Notes: a model not told the origin generated them from the sequence alone. A stretch of 64,000 nucleotides of DNA from GWF2-43-63 sp035390965 (GCA_035390965.1 DAOPKE010000002.1:25842-89841), one strand, 5' to 3'. Shown: positions 54,270 to 63,725, counted from the first letter of the stretch. Numbers and translations are program-made.

Positions 54270-54281
54270 CAAATACAGTTT

Positions 54282-54518
54282 TTACTTTTTGTTTTCTTCA
54301 ATGTACTTGATCGCTTCACCTACGGTGCCGATCTTTTCTGCCTGGTCGTCCGGAATCTGGAGTTCGAAAGCTTTTTCGAATTCCATGATCAGTTCAACCT
54401 GGTCGAGTGAATCAGCGCCCAGATCATTTGTGAAGCTGGCTTCTGGTTTAACTTCAGCTGCGTCGACACCTAATTTGTCAACGATAATGGCTTTTACTTT
54501 TTCTGCAATTTCTGACAT
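54282..54518 (-). CDS. acpP: Acyl carrier protein
   Basis: This 78-aa acidic protein carries acyl chains on a phosphopantetheine attached to Ser in GADSLDQVELIMEFEK. Length, charge and motif are canonical. Upstream TTACTTTG is a near -7 box. It heads the acpP-fabF-rnc operon. Confidence 0.98.
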   Translation of the reverse strand: MSEIAEKVKAIIVDKLGVDAAEVKPEASFTNDLGADSLDQVELIMEFEKAFELQIPDDQAEKIGTVGEAIKYIEENKK

Positions 54519-54670
54519 GTTTTCCTGATTTTAGTAAAACAAGGCGCAAAGTAACAACTTTTAAACATCATGGCAAAATTTAGGTTGAGAAATAATACTT
54601 AAATTGCCTCTATCTTATTATAAATCTGCATCTTACACATATAGCATCAAAACTCTACCTTATAATTACT

Positions 54671-54708
54671 AAAAAAGGCGAATTGTTGTCAATCCGCCTT
54701 TTTTTTAT
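54671..54708. terminator. Bidirectional-looking terminator between the T9SS gene and acpP
   Basis: AAAAAAGGCG with CGCCTTTTTT pairs over a loop containing ATT/AAT. A T run follows on both strands, so it can end the minus-strand gene that stops at 54721. Confidence 0.8.
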
Positions 54709-54720
54709 CCGATATTACTA

Positions 54721-57700
54721 TTAATTCTTAAGAATCAATCTGTTGAAAAATGTTTTTCCATTTGCATCAATCCTGAAAAGATACGCTCCTTGTGCCCGGC
54801 CATGCAGGTCAATGCTGATATCCCGTTGCTCTGAATATTTTTTCCATAATATCAGCTTTCCTTCAGTATCATAAACATAATACTCGCCTGATGCAGGTGT
54901 ATCACCCAATTGGATATTAAATATACCCGATGATGGATTCGGAAAAATATCCGGTTTTATTGACCCACTTTCATCGACGCCAGTCAGCACTGTCAATACT
55001 GCACCATTGCTTGTTACACTACCACAAGTGCCCGTAACAACACAGCTATAAGTGCCAAAATCGGCAGAAGTAACATTCAAAATCTGCAATGTAGCACTCG
55101 TTGCTCCAGAAATATTGCCTCCATTCGAAATATTTACATTGTTTTTCTTCCACTGATATGTTAGGGAGCCACCCGAAGCACCAACTGTAAGCGAAACATC
55201 ATCTCCTTCAAATACATTGACACTGGCTGGCTGCGAGGTTATTAACGTGGCTGCATTCACCATCAATACTGCGCCACTACTCAATTCGCTGCCAAATGCA
55301 TTGGACACCAGGCAACGGTACGTTGCGGCATCACTGGCCGATACCGATGCAATGGTATAGGTTGACATAGTAGCACCAGCAATATTTACCCCATTCTTTT
55401 GCCACTGATAAGTAATTGTTGGATCACCCGATGCAGTAACAGTAAATGAAACCGACGTTCCCGGACAGGCAGAAGTGCTTACCGGATCAGTCACTACTGC
55501 AGCCGCTGTACCGGCCGCCACTGTGGAATTAAATTCCAGATCATCCATCCAGAACATAAACATATCGGTTGAAACATGCCTTATAGCAAGATAAATGGTT
55601 TGATTATCATATGCCGACAAACTGTAGGTATGCTGTGTCCATGTGGCAGGAGCTTCAACAACAGCGGACAGAGCAGTGAAACTGGCCGGCTGATTATCGG
55701 TTGTTGATATCATAATCTGATATGAATTATTTCCCCAGGTACTGGGTTTGGGACTAAGTACCCAAAGCGAGAAGCTTGAATTGGTACCTAAAGCCATGGC
55801 CGGAGATATAAACCAGTCGTCGCTGGTAGATTGATCAGAGGGACAAATAGCCATTCCGCACCGTGAACCACCATGTGCAACATCGCCCTGAGCTGCAGTC
55901 CAGCCAGAGAGTGATGGATTCATGCACATATAAGCAAACGCAGTACCCTCGCCAGTAAATGTTGCATCGCCACTTGAATAGGTAGCAAGTCCGTCTTGAT
56001 CTGCAGTAGTCCACGGAGCAAAATCAGTAGTATAATCGGTTGAAGATTCGAAATCAAGTGTAAACGGATAGGTTGAGCCACCTGTTGCAAAAGTTGTCGC
56101 ATTGTCCGTTACGCCGGTACTCCAGGTATAACTTCCGGTATTGGTCCATGCCTTGTAATAGTAAGTTGTTGAAGGATTCAACCCTGTATGGTTAAATGTT
56201 GTTGCTGACCCATAATAAATCACATTTCCACCACCGGTAATGGTATTCCCCGCCACATAAGCAGTGCCATCAACCGGAGTTCCAAAAGAATTTGTAGTGT
56301 TCCATGCTACCAAAACGGGATTGCTGTTACTGTTGAGCAACCAGCTCAATTCAATTTCTGAAGAAGAAACTGCAGTTGCATCAAAATTGCTTACGTCAGT
56401 GGGTGTTCCGGCAGGCAACTGAAATGAATAAATACGAGTTTCCTGGCCACTGGTCGAAGCACAATACTGACCGGTATGCCAAAACGTAACGCCATCCGGA
56501 TCGAGCGAAGTTTGCGAATAATCGCCAAAACGATTAACTCCGCTTTGTGAAGCATTACCGGCAATAGCCGTACTTTCGGCAAAAGTCATAGTTCCCAGGG
56601 GATCCGATGCCAGGCGACCCGTATAATACAAACCCGGATTGGTTGTGGTTGAAGATTTGGCATAACAAAGCGCAATGCTGCCATTATCATCCATAGCTGC
56701 ACTGCTCATCCAGCGGGTATCGCTGTCGGGCTGATAAATTCCCTGTTGATACATGCTCCATGTTCCGGAAGTCTGCCGTAACTCGCACCAATATATGGCT
56801 CTCACGCGAGGGCTGTTTGAAATCAGCACACCCCAGGTAAGCACAACACTATTATATCCGCTCCAGGAGCGCCATGGAGCCCTATACATCAAAACGCCGC
56901 CAATACCGTCAAGATATTGCCCATTGGGCTGCGGAACATCGTTCCAGCTTGACTGATAAGAAGCATCGAATGAATTTGTGTTGACAGAAGTGGGGCCGCT
57001 TACTGTAACTGAAGGTGTTGTACCCCAGCTTGTGGTTGCAGTCCAGATTTTCACAGCATCGTTTCCGGTTCCCCATGCATTATCAAAGTAGCTGAAAAAT
57101 GGCAGCGGTGTTCCACTTGCCGGCAAGGCATCGTCGTCTGCCGCATCGGCAGGCAGCGGAATGAAAAAAGAAGAAACTGAACCAGTTGAGAAATTCGAAT
57201 ATGTCATTCTTGCCGACGAACTTCCTGTAAGCATGGCGCTTCTTTCAAAAACATGGATTTTGTCTGAAGACTGATTGGCAGTCATATAATAGCCGTCCTG
57301 CCAGATGGAAAATTTCAGGTAATCAGGAAATTCGGTGGAATTAAATGTCCATGTATAATAAGAACCGGTGGGATCGGCAGTTTGAGAAACAGCAATGTAA
57401 ATTTGTGTACTTGATCCAAATTGAGCAAGGAACCAGCGATCGGCAAATTTATCGTACATCACAATCGGGTCACCGGCATTGGATGATGAACCCCATAAGG
57501 TACCCAATTGGAATGATTCCTGCTCCACTCCGGTTTTGTTGAAAATCCTGACAGTTGTAGCATTTACCATTTGTACATAATGATTCGGGCCAACAGCACC
57601 GGTGGGATCCGGTGGATATGCCGAACTGGTTACACCAGCCCAGTTTTGCAATGTGGCTTTGGTTCCGACTGTCCTTTTTCCCATTGAGGTCTGAACTATC

Positions 57701-57990
57701 GCCGGATCATTCCCGTATTCAGGACCATCCTCGGCCGAATAAACAAATGTTTGCGCCGGTCTGTTTTTCCTGTCATTCGAAACCCAGGGTATGGTTGTAA
57801 AATCGGGCTCCACATAGGGTTGCTCATCAATCAGTTCGCTCAAAGGCCTGGTTACAGCAAACGATGATGCATACACAAAACCCGACTCGCTATTGTTTGG
57901 CCGGGATTTGGATTCGTTCTGCGCTTTCAGCGACAATCCTGAAAAAGCAAAACAGAAAGAGAGAAGTAATGGTAAAATGTGAACTTTCAT
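54721..57990 (-). CDS. T9SS-exported multidomain surface protein
   Basis: The 1089-aa protein uses ATG 57990 (MKVHILPLLLSFCFAFSGLSLKAQ, a signal peptide). The 68 codons before it are polar and cross the divergent promoter, so they are excluded. Residues about 40-530 are the module shared with the 2317-aa protein (for example DRKNRPAQTFVYSAEDGPEY and SSAYPPDPTGAVGPNHYVQ). Then come a fibronectin III-like domain (about 532-635), a choice-of-anchor J/cleaved-adhesin-like domain (about 637-823, SDDWFISPAM), two Ig-like domains and a T9SS sorting domain (IFPNPSSGIFNIQ to the end). It is probably a surface-bound or secreted adhesin or hydrolase accessory. Confidence 0.92.
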   Translation of the reverse strand: MKVHILPLLLSFCFAFSGLSLKAQNESKSRPNNSESGFVYASSFAVTRPLSELIDEQPYVEPDFTTIPWVSNDRKNRPAQTFVYSAEDGPEYGNDPAIVQTSMGKRTVGTKATLQNWAGVTSSAYPPDPTGAVGPNHYVQMVNATTVRIFNKTGVEQESFQLGTLWGSSSNAGDPIVMYDKFADRWFLAQFGSSTQIYIAVSQTADPTGSYYTWTFNSTEFPDYLKFSIWQDGYYMTANQSSDKIHVFERSAMLTGSSSARMTYSNFSTGSVSSFFIPLPADAADDDALPASGTPLPFFSYFDNAWGTGNDAVKIWTATTSWGTTPSVTVSGPTSVNTNSFDASYQSSWNDVPQPNGQYLDGIGGVLMYRAPWRSWSGYNSVVLTWGVLISNSPRVRAIYWCELRQTSGTWSMYQQGIYQPDSDTRWMSSAAMDDNGSIALCYAKSSTTTNPGLYYTGRLASDPLGTMTFAESTAIAGNASQSGVNRFGDYSQTSLDPDGVTFWHTGQYCASTSGQETRIYSFQLPAGTPTDVSNFDATAVSSSEIELSWLLNSNSNPVLVAWNTTNSFGTPVDGTAYVAGNTITGGGNVIYYGSATTFNHTGLNPSTTYYYKAWTNTGSYTWSTGVTDNATTFATGGSTYPFTLDFESSTDYTTDFAPWTTADQDGLATYSSGDATFTGEGTAFAYMCMNPSLSGWTAAQGDVAHGGSRCGMAICPSDQSTSDDWFISPAMALGTNSSFSLWVLSPKPSTWGNNSYQIMISTTDNQPASFTALSAVVEAPATWTQHTYSLSAYDNQTIYLAIRHVSTDMFMFWMDDLEFNSTVAAGTAAAVVTDPVSTSACPGTSVSFTVTASGDPTITYQWQKNGVNIAGATMSTYTIASVSASDAATYRCLVSNAFGSELSSGAVLMVNAATLITSQPASVNVFEGDDVSLTVGASGGSLTYQWKKNNVNISNGGNISGATSATLQILNVTSADFGTYSCVVTGTCGSVTSNGAVLTVLTGVDESGSIKPDIFPNPSSGIFNIQLGDTPASGEYYVYDTEGKLILWKKYSEQRDISIDLHGRAQGAYLFRIDANGKTFFNRLILKN

Positions 57991-58097
57991 GGGGCTTTGT
58001 TTTTTTCTTGACTTGTTAGACAGATTTTTTCGGTTTTGGTTGGCACTATGGTTTGTAAATTTTTCTGAAATAGTTAACCAACTGTTTCTATTATTGC

Positions 58098-58105
58098 TAT
58101 TTTTG
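58098..58105 (+). promoter_or_regulatory. -7 box (TATTTTTG) for the histidine kinase
   Basis: An exact TAnnTTTG on the plus strand, 87 nt before ATG 58193, in the divergent spacer shared with the T9SS gene. Confidence 0.4.
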
Positions 58106-58192
58106 TTCTTCTTATAATAATTGACCCCGCTTTGTGTTATTTGAAAACCGCCAAGGTCATTATTGTCAACTAACCGTTCACTCTTTTTGTTC

Positions 58193-59698
58193 ATGGATAT
58201 TTATCGTCGAAAAAGATTCTGGAAGTGGGGACTGTTCATCATTGGGCTGCTGATAGTGAATGCATCGGTCATGTTCAGTAATAATCTGGTAAAGAAAATT
58301 GCCACAGATGAACGTAAAAAAGTGAAAATATGGGCCAATGCCATTCAGCAGAAAGCCAATCTGGTGAATTATACCAATGACTTTTTCAAAAAAATAAAAG
58401 AGGAAGAACGCAAGCGGGTTGAAATATGGGCCGAAGCAACCAAGCGGCTTATCAATGCGGGCATCAACGAAGACCTCAGCTTCTATACACAGATCATTGC
58501 CGGTAACACTACTATTCCAGTGGTGCTCACCGATGAAGAAAAAAATATTATTGCTGCCAAAAATGTCGATTTTTCTACCGATACCGTAAATAAACTGGAA
58601 GGAAAAAGATTAAATGAATTTTCGAAAATCGAACCCATTGTTGTCAGCTATGGCGAATTTGTAAACTATCTCTATTTCAAGGAATCGCTTCTTTTCAGCG
58701 AACTGCGCAATGTACTCAATGACCTCACAGAATCATTCTTTTCCGAAGTTGTTATTAACAGCGCAAGCGTTCCGGTGCTTATTCTGGATTCGGCCCGTTC
58801 AAAGGTGTATTCCAGCGGCAATATAAATCAGGAAATTCTGAAAAATCCAGATGAGCTTAAAGAACTGATAAAAACAATGGAGACCCAAAACCCGCCTATC
58901 ATCATCGATTTCGAGGGGCAGGGCAAAAAATATATTTACTACAAGGATTCGTATCTCCTTACACAATTAAGATATTATCCCTTTGTGCAATTATTTGTGG
59001 TTGGCCTTTTTCTTCTGGCAGTATACATTTTATTCAATACAACGCGAAAAGCCGAGCAGAACAAAGTGTGGGTGGGCATGGCCAAAGAAACGGCACATCA
59101 GCTTGGAACACCCATTTCATCCATGCTTGCCTGGCTCGATTTCATCGAAACCGACGAAAAAAACAAAGTCTATATTGATGAATTGCGAAATGATATCAGG
59201 CGGCTGCAGGATGTGTCGGCCCGCTTCAGCAATATCGGCTCTGCACCTGATCTACCAATGACTTTGCTGTCTGAATCTGTGTACAACTCTGTCAGATACA
59301 TCCGCGCCCGTTCTTCAAAAAAAGTCAGCATAAATATCCTTTTCAGAGAAAATGACCAACTGATGCTCCCGCTCAACGAAAATCTTTTTGGCTGGGTGAT
59401 GGAAAATCTGCTGAAAAACGCCATTGATGCCATGGAGGGTGAAGGCAGCATAACAATCTCTCTCCACAATGCTTCACGTCACATCATGCTTGATGTAACC
59501 GATACCGGAAAGGGGTTCCCAAAATCGCAGTACAAATCCGTTTTTCGTCCCGGATTCACAACTAAAAAACGCGGATGGGGGCTTGGACTCACACTTTCAA
59601 AGCGCATCATTGAAGAATATCACAAAGGGAAATTATTTGTTCACTCATCTGTACCCGGCAAAGGAACTACCTTTCGCATAGTTCTGCCTTTGAAATAA
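58193..59698 (+). CDS. Membrane sensor histidine kinase
   Basis: The 501-aa kinase has two membrane helices (about residues 10-32 and 260-283) around an extracytoplasmic sensor rich in charged helices. The H box is AKETAHQLGTPISSM, with His followed by QLGTP, a variant common in Bacteroidota. The N box is ENLLKNAIDAME, G1 is DTGKGFP and G2 is GWGLGLTLSK. No response regulator lies next to it, so it is an orphan here. ATG 58193 (MDIYRRKRFWK) is used; the stretch upstream is not family-like. Confidence 0.92.
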   Translation: MDIYRRKRFWKWGLFIIGLLIVNASVMFSNNLVKKIATDERKKVKIWANAIQQKANLVNYTNDFFKKIKEEERKRVEIWAEATKRLINAGINEDLSFYTQIIAGNTTIPVVLTDEEKNIIAAKNVDFSTDTVNKLEGKRLNEFSKIEPIVVSYGEFVNYLYFKESLLFSELRNVLNDLTESFFSEVVINSASVPVLILDSARSKVYSSGNINQEILKNPDELKELIKTMETQNPPIIIDFEGQGKKYIYYKDSYLLTQLRYYPFVQLFVVGLFLLAVYILFNTTRKAEQNKVWVGMAKETAHQLGTPISSMLAWLDFIETDEKNKVYIDELRNDIRRLQDVSARFSNIGSAPDLPMTLLSESVYNSVRYIRARSSKKVSINILFRENDQLMLPLNENLFGWVMENLLKNAIDAMEGEGSITISLHNASRHIMLDVTDTGKGFPKSQYKSVFRPGFTTKKRGWGLGLTLSKRIIEEYHKGKLFVHSSVPGKGTTFRIVLPLK

Positions 59699-59703
59699 AC
59701 TAT

Positions 59704-60102
59704 ATGAAAAAACCGCTTGCTTTTCTGTTGATAATAGTCATGGCTGCATCCTGCCGGTTTTTGGGAATGGAGAAAAAGAATTCCCCGGAATACGTCGCAA
59801 AAAAATTTCTGACACATTTTCAGAAGCTGGAATTTGACGAGGCTTCCCAGTATGGCACAGAAAATACGAAAATGATTCTTCGCCTGTTCAAGAGTTTATC
59901 AGCCATGGTATCCGATTCAACCAAAAGCCAGAACAATTTCAGCGATGCAGTTATTCAGAAATGCACGGTGGAAAAAAACACCGCGTTATGCAGATATACT
60001 GCCAATGGAAAAGAAGAAACAATTGATCTGATCAGACAGGATGGAAAATGGCTTGTCGATCTGAAAAAAGAGCAGAAAAATCCGTTTAATCCTGGGAAAT
60101 AA
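59704..60102 (+). CDS. Small lipoprotein (DUF4878-like)
   Basis: The 132-aa protein has a lipobox (MAASC) and a short alpha+beta domain (SPEYVAKKFLTHFQKLEFDEA to GKWLVDLKKEQ) with the DUF4878 / SnoaL-like pattern of a small cone-shaped fold. It lies 5 bp after the histidine kinase, so it may be co-expressed and modulate it; that link is inference. Confidence 0.75.
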   Translation: MKKPLAFLLIIVMAASCRFLGMEKKNSPEYVAKKFLTHFQKLEFDEASQYGTENTKMILRLFKSLSAMVSDSTKSQNNFSDAVIQKCTVEKNTALCRYTANGKEETIDLIRQDGKWLVDLKKEQKNPFNPGK

Positions 60103-60111
60103 TCTGCTGCT

Positions 60112-60939
60112 CTAACAGGCTACTTCCTCATTGATTAAAACCCGGTCGTAGAATTTATTGAAAGCGTCAATGTAATTCTCTTCGCCCTGATATTCAAGCA
60201 TCGGAAGTTTGCTTTTCTTTGCATATTCAAGCACGTCGGGATTCACGTTTTCAGAGCCTACGATAACACCATCCGCATAATCGATGGCGGTTTTCATCCA
60301 GCCAACATAGTTCCTGTCTTTTTTAAGTTGGGGTAATCCGACTGCCGTGAGATCATCCATAACAATATTTGCAATAACCTGTTCGGAAAAATATTCTGAA
60401 AAATGATCATCATAGAGCGAAATTACAATTTTGCTCTCAGAAAAAATCGGATGCTTTTTATAGACTTTCTTTACGTATGCAGCTGCAAGAGCCGACATCC
60501 AGCCATGACAATGGATGATATCAGGAGCCCATCCAAGTTTTTTCACCGTTTCGAGAACACCACGATTGAAAAATACCGATCGTGCATCGTTGTCGTTGTA
60601 AAAACGATTGTCCTTATCATGAAGAATGAACTTGCGATGAAAATAATCCTCGCTGTCGATGAAGTAAACCTGCATTCTTGCCTGCTGAATACTTGCAACC
60701 TTAATAATGAGCGGATGATCGGAGTCGTTAATGATAATATTCATTCCGGAAAGGCGAATCACCTCGTGGAGCTGGTGACGACGCTCATTGATACATCCGA
60801 AACGGGGCATAAATGTACGGATCTCTTTTCCTTTTTCCTGGGTTCCCTGCGGCAGGTGCCTGCAAACATTTCCCATTTGACTGTCCCTAAGGTACGGGGT
60901 TATTTCCTGAGATACATACAGAATTTTTGCTTTCTCCAT
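60112..60939 (-). CDS. Glycogen/starch synthase-like GT5 N-terminal domain protein
   Basis: The 275-aa protein matches the N-terminal (GT5) half of glycogen synthase as found in Bacteroidota: LYVSQEITPYL, HLPQGTQEKGKEIRTFMPRF, DIIHCHGWMSALAAAYVK. The KTGGL motif that binds ADP-glucose is absent (LRDSQMGNV in its place), and the C-terminal GT1 domain is missing. It may be a non-catalytic or different-function relative. Its position opposite panC is conserved in the phylum as I recall it. A terminator-free junction meets the lipoprotein gene. Confidence 0.82.
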   Translation of the reverse strand: MEKAKILYVSQEITPYLRDSQMGNVCRHLPQGTQEKGKEIRTFMPRFGCINERRHQLHEVIRLSGMNIIINDSDHPLIIKVASIQQARMQVYFIDSEDYFHRKFILHDKDNRFYNDNDARSVFFNRGVLETVKKLGWAPDIIHCHGWMSALAAAYVKKVYKKHPIFSESKIVISLYDDHFSEYFSEQVIANIVMDDLTAVGLPQLKKDRNYVGWMKTAIDYADGVIVGSENVNPDVLEYAKKSKLPMLEYQGEENYIDAFNKFYDRVLINEEVAC

Positions 60940-60966
60940 AACAATGCAAGGGCTGATAAATAATAT

Positions 60967-60974
60967 GCAAAGTT
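60967..60974 (-). promoter_or_regulatory. -7 box (TAACTTTG) for the glycogen-synthase-like gene
   Basis: An exact TAnnTTTG lies 27 nt before the ATG; a TTTG with a 21-nt spacer lies at 60996-60999. Confidence 0.55.
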
Positions 60975-61008
60975 ACGATTTTTTTTCCATATATATCAAA
61001 AAAAGAGT

Positions 61009-61016
61009 TTAGTTTT
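61009..61016 (+). promoter_or_regulatory. -7 box (TAGTTTTG) for panC-panD
   Basis: An exact TAnnTTTG lies 20 nt before the panC ATG, back to back with the promoter of the opposing gene. A well-spaced -33 is absent. Confidence 0.5.
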
Positions 61017-61036
61017 GTACTTTTTTTCGACTGATT

Positions 61037-61876
61037 ATGAATATTTTCCGTACAATTAAGGAATACAAAGACTGGCAAGAAAGTTTAACAGATAAAACGT
61101 CAGTTGGCTTTGTTCCAACCATGGGATTCCTGCATCAGGGCCACATTTCGCTTGTTTCTGCATCAATGGCAGAAAACGATGTGACGATTGTCAGCATATT
61201 TGTGAACCCTACACAGTTTAACAATCCTGAAGACCTCGAAAAATATCCCAGAAACGAGGAACGCGATCTGCAAATGCTTGAAATGGCCGGAACCACAGCT
61301 GTTTTAATTCCTTCTGTAAGTGAAATGTACCCTGAGCCGGTTACACGTACATGGACATTCCCCGGACTTGATGATGTGATGGAAGGTGCAAAACGTCCGG
61401 GGCACTTTAACGGTGTTGCCATGGTTGTTTCTGAATTGTTTCGAATTATTCAGCCTAACATCGCTTATTTCGGCAAGAAAGATTATCAGCAGCTCATGAT
61501 TATCAGACAGCTTGCCGCAAATGACTTTCCGCAAATCACCATTAAAGGAATGCCAATCGTTCGTGAAGTAGACGGACTGGCCTTAAGTTCACGCAATTCA
61601 AGACTGACACCGGAAGAGCGGGAAATGGCGCCACTTATTTTCGAAGTACTTAAACGTGCCCGGCAACTCATACATGAATTTTCGCCTGAAGATGTCTGTA
61701 TACACTGTGAGCGTATGCTCGCCGGTAGCGGAATGATTCAGCCGGAATATTTCATCATTGCTGATGCACAGACCCTGAAACCACTTTCAAAAAAGGAAGA
61801 TGCAACCCATGCAACAGCGTTTGTAGCCGCATGGCTTGGTAAAGTGAGACTCATCGACAATTTCGAATTATTTTAG
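61037..61876 (+). CDS. panC: Pantothenate synthetase
   Basis: PanC joins pantoate and beta-alanine with ATP. The 279-aa protein has the HIGH-like motif MGFLHQGHISL, the FVNPTQFNNPEDLEKYPR segment, the pantoate-binding FGKKDYQQ and a KMSKS-like SSRNSRL. It is followed by panD at 12 bp, so both steps of pantothenate precursor supply are co-expressed. Confidence 0.98.
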   Translation: MNIFRTIKEYKDWQESLTDKTSVGFVPTMGFLHQGHISLVSASMAENDVTIVSIFVNPTQFNNPEDLEKYPRNEERDLQMLEMAGTTAVLIPSVSEMYPEPVTRTWTFPGLDDVMEGAKRPGHFNGVAMVVSELFRIIQPNIAYFGKKDYQQLMIIRQLAANDFPQITIKGMPIVREVDGLALSSRNSRLTPEEREMAPLIFEVLKRARQLIHEFSPEDVCIHCERMLAGSGMIQPEYFIIADAQTLKPLSKKEDATHATAFVAAWLGKVRLIDNFELF

Positions 61877-61888
61877 TAATTTTGCTGC

Positions 61889-62233
61889 ATGAATATACAG
61901 GTGTTGAAAAGCAAAATCCACAAGGCAACGGTGACCGAAGCCGATCTGTATTATACAGGGAGCATCACCATTGATGAAAACCTGATGGACGCTGCTGATT
62001 TGATTGAGTTTGAAAAAGTTCATGTACTGAACATCAACAACGGAGAACGGCTCGAAACCTACGTTATCAAAGGGGCACGCGACAGCGGTACTATCTGCAT
62101 GAACGGTCCGGCTGCACGCAAAGTGGCTCCAGGAGATACCGTGATCATTGTTTCCTATTGTACACTGGAATACAATGAAGCAAAAAAATTCAAGCCATCC
62201 ATCATTTTTCCCGGCAAAAACAACAAACTCTGA
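61889..62233 (+). CDS. panD: Aspartate 1-decarboxylase
   Basis: PanD makes beta-alanine from aspartate and self-cleaves to form a pyruvoyl group. The cleavage site Gly24-Ser25 is seen in LYYTGSITID. The 114-aa length and NNGERLETYVIKG are canonical. Confidence 0.98.
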   Translation: MNIQVLKSKIHKATVTEADLYYTGSITIDENLMDAADLIEFEKVHVLNINNGERLETYVIKGARDSGTICMNGPAARKVAPGDTVIIVSYCTLEYNEAKKFKPSIIFPGKNNKL

Positions 62234-62236
62234 GAA

Positions 62237-63259
62237 TTGAAAAAGAAAATATTTAAAATTGTCCAGACGCTTGCCTTTATTGGTCTGGGCATATTTTTCA
62301 TTTTCTTTTTCTGGGGAAAACTCGATACAGAACAACAGGAAAAAGTCATCGATAATTTTCTGAAAGCAAATTATTTCTGGGTGCTACTGGCCCTTTCGGC
62401 TGGTATTCTGAGCCATATTCTGCGAGCTGCAAGATGGAATTTACTCATTGATACTATAGAAAAAGCACCACCGCTCAGGCAATCATTCTGGTCACTCATG
62501 GCTGGTTATCTTGCCAATCTTGCAGTGCCACGACTGGGCGAAATCACTCGCGCAATACTGCTTTCAAAGCAATCGAAAATATCATTCGACAAACTATTCG
62601 GGACCGTTGTTGCTGAACGTGCCTTTGATTTCTTCTTCTATCTTGCTTTGTTTTTTGCAGCCATTGCCATTTTCTGGGACAATGTCAAAACATATGTTAC
62701 AGAGCGGATCATGGGTGGTTTTGCCGAAAAAACAAGTGTGTTTTCCGGATGGAAAATATGGCTGATTCTCGGAATTCTCTGCGTACTGTTTCTTCTCTTT
62801 CTTTGGATCCTGAAAAGATTCAGACACAAACCGCTTATTCAGAAAATAAACAGAATAATCCAGAACCTGCTGAGCGGACTTCTCTCCATTTTCAAACTCA
62901 GAAAAACAGGATTGTTTTTCGTTTATACAATTCTCATCTGGGTAATGTACTGGCTCATGGTTTATTTCATGTATTTCAGTATTCCGTCAACATCAGGCCT
63001 CTCAGCTGAATCAGCGTTCATGGTTCTTGTTTTCGGAACCATCGGTATCATCGTTATCCAGGGCGGCATCGGAATTTATCCATTGATTGTTTCAGAAGTA
63101 CTTATGATTTATGGAGCCGACATTACGGATGGTTTCACCATCGGATGGCTGTCATGGACCGTGCAGACCATTATGATTCTTGTAATGGGATTGATTGCTT
63201 TCACCTTATTTGGCTTTCAAAAAAACAAAAAAGATGGACTGCAGAAAACTGATCAGTGA
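62237..63259 (+). CDS. LPG-synthase-like / flippase-like integral membrane protein
   Basis: The 340-aa protein has about eight membrane helices and the family pattern (AARWNLLIDTIEK, MAGYLANLAVPRLGEITRA) of the lysylphosphatidylglycerol synthase transmembrane region (UPF0104). The domain alone, without the aminoacyltransferase, is thought to flip lipids. The start is TTG (62237), because the next Met lies deep in the domain; it follows panD by 3 bp, so coupling is likely. Confidence 0.88.
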   Translation: MKKKIFKIVQTLAFIGLGIFFIFFFWGKLDTEQQEKVIDNFLKANYFWVLLALSAGILSHILRAARWNLLIDTIEKAPPLRQSFWSLMAGYLANLAVPRLGEITRAILLSKQSKISFDKLFGTVVAERAFDFFFYLALFFAAIAIFWDNVKTYVTERIMGGFAEKTSVFSGWKIWLILGILCVLFLLFLWILKRFRHKPLIQKINRIIQNLLSGLLSIFKLRKTGLFFVYTILIWVMYWLMVYFMYFSIPSTSGLSAESAFMVLVFGTIGIIVIQGGIGIYPLIVSEVLMIYGADITDGFTIGWLSWTVQTIMILVMGLIAFTLFGFQKNKKDGLQKTDQ

Positions 63260-63725
63260 GAAAATCATGTCGCGCGAACAACTGATTCAGCGCGTAAATA
63301 CATGGAGAACAGAACGTCAGACCATCGTTTTTTCAAATGGCTGTTTCGACATCATTCATCCGGGGCATGCGCAGTATCTGGCGGCAGCTGCGGCTCTCGG
63401 CAGCCGACTGGTGATCGGTGTTAATACCGATGATTCGGTAAAAAGACTTAAAGGCGCGGCACGGCCGGTCATTTCCGAAAACGAACGGTGCCTGCTGCTC
63501 GCATCATTTCAGTTTGTCGACGCTGTCTGCCTGTTTGATGAAGACACCCCGCTGGAGCTGATTGAAGCAATCATTCCCGATGTTCTGGTGAAAGGAAAGG
63601 ATTATACGATTGACCAGATTGTCGGCGCAGATGTCGTTTTGCAACATGGCGGAAAAGTCGAAACCATCGAACTTGTGGAAGGTTTCAGCACTTCGTCGCT
63701 GATAGAAAAAATCAAACGGATTTAG
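63234..63725 (+). CDS. rfaE2: D-glycero-beta-D-manno-heptose 1-phosphate adenylyltransferase
   Basis: The enzyme makes ADP-heptose for lipopolysaccharide core. The 163-aa protein starts MDCRKLISEKIMSREQL, matching Bacteroidota homologues in length; ATG 63267 is the alternative. The nucleotidyltransferase motifs are NGCFDIIHPGHAQYL and the later IVGADVV. It overlaps the upstream membrane protein gene by 26 bp. Confidence 0.9.
   Translation: MDCRKLISEKIMSREQLIQRVNTWRTERQTIVFSNGCFDIIHPGHAQYLAAAAALGSRLVIGVNTDDSVKRLKGAARPVISENERCLLLASFQFVDAVCLFDEDTPLELIEAIIPDVLVKGKDYTIDQIVGADVVLQHGGKVETIELVEGFSTSSLIEKIKRI

Noticed and set aside
54721..58194. Longer start (1157 aa) for the T9SS protein
   Set aside because: The extra 68 residues are Asn/Lys-rich, cover the divergent promoter and the start of the kinase, and would bury the signal peptide.
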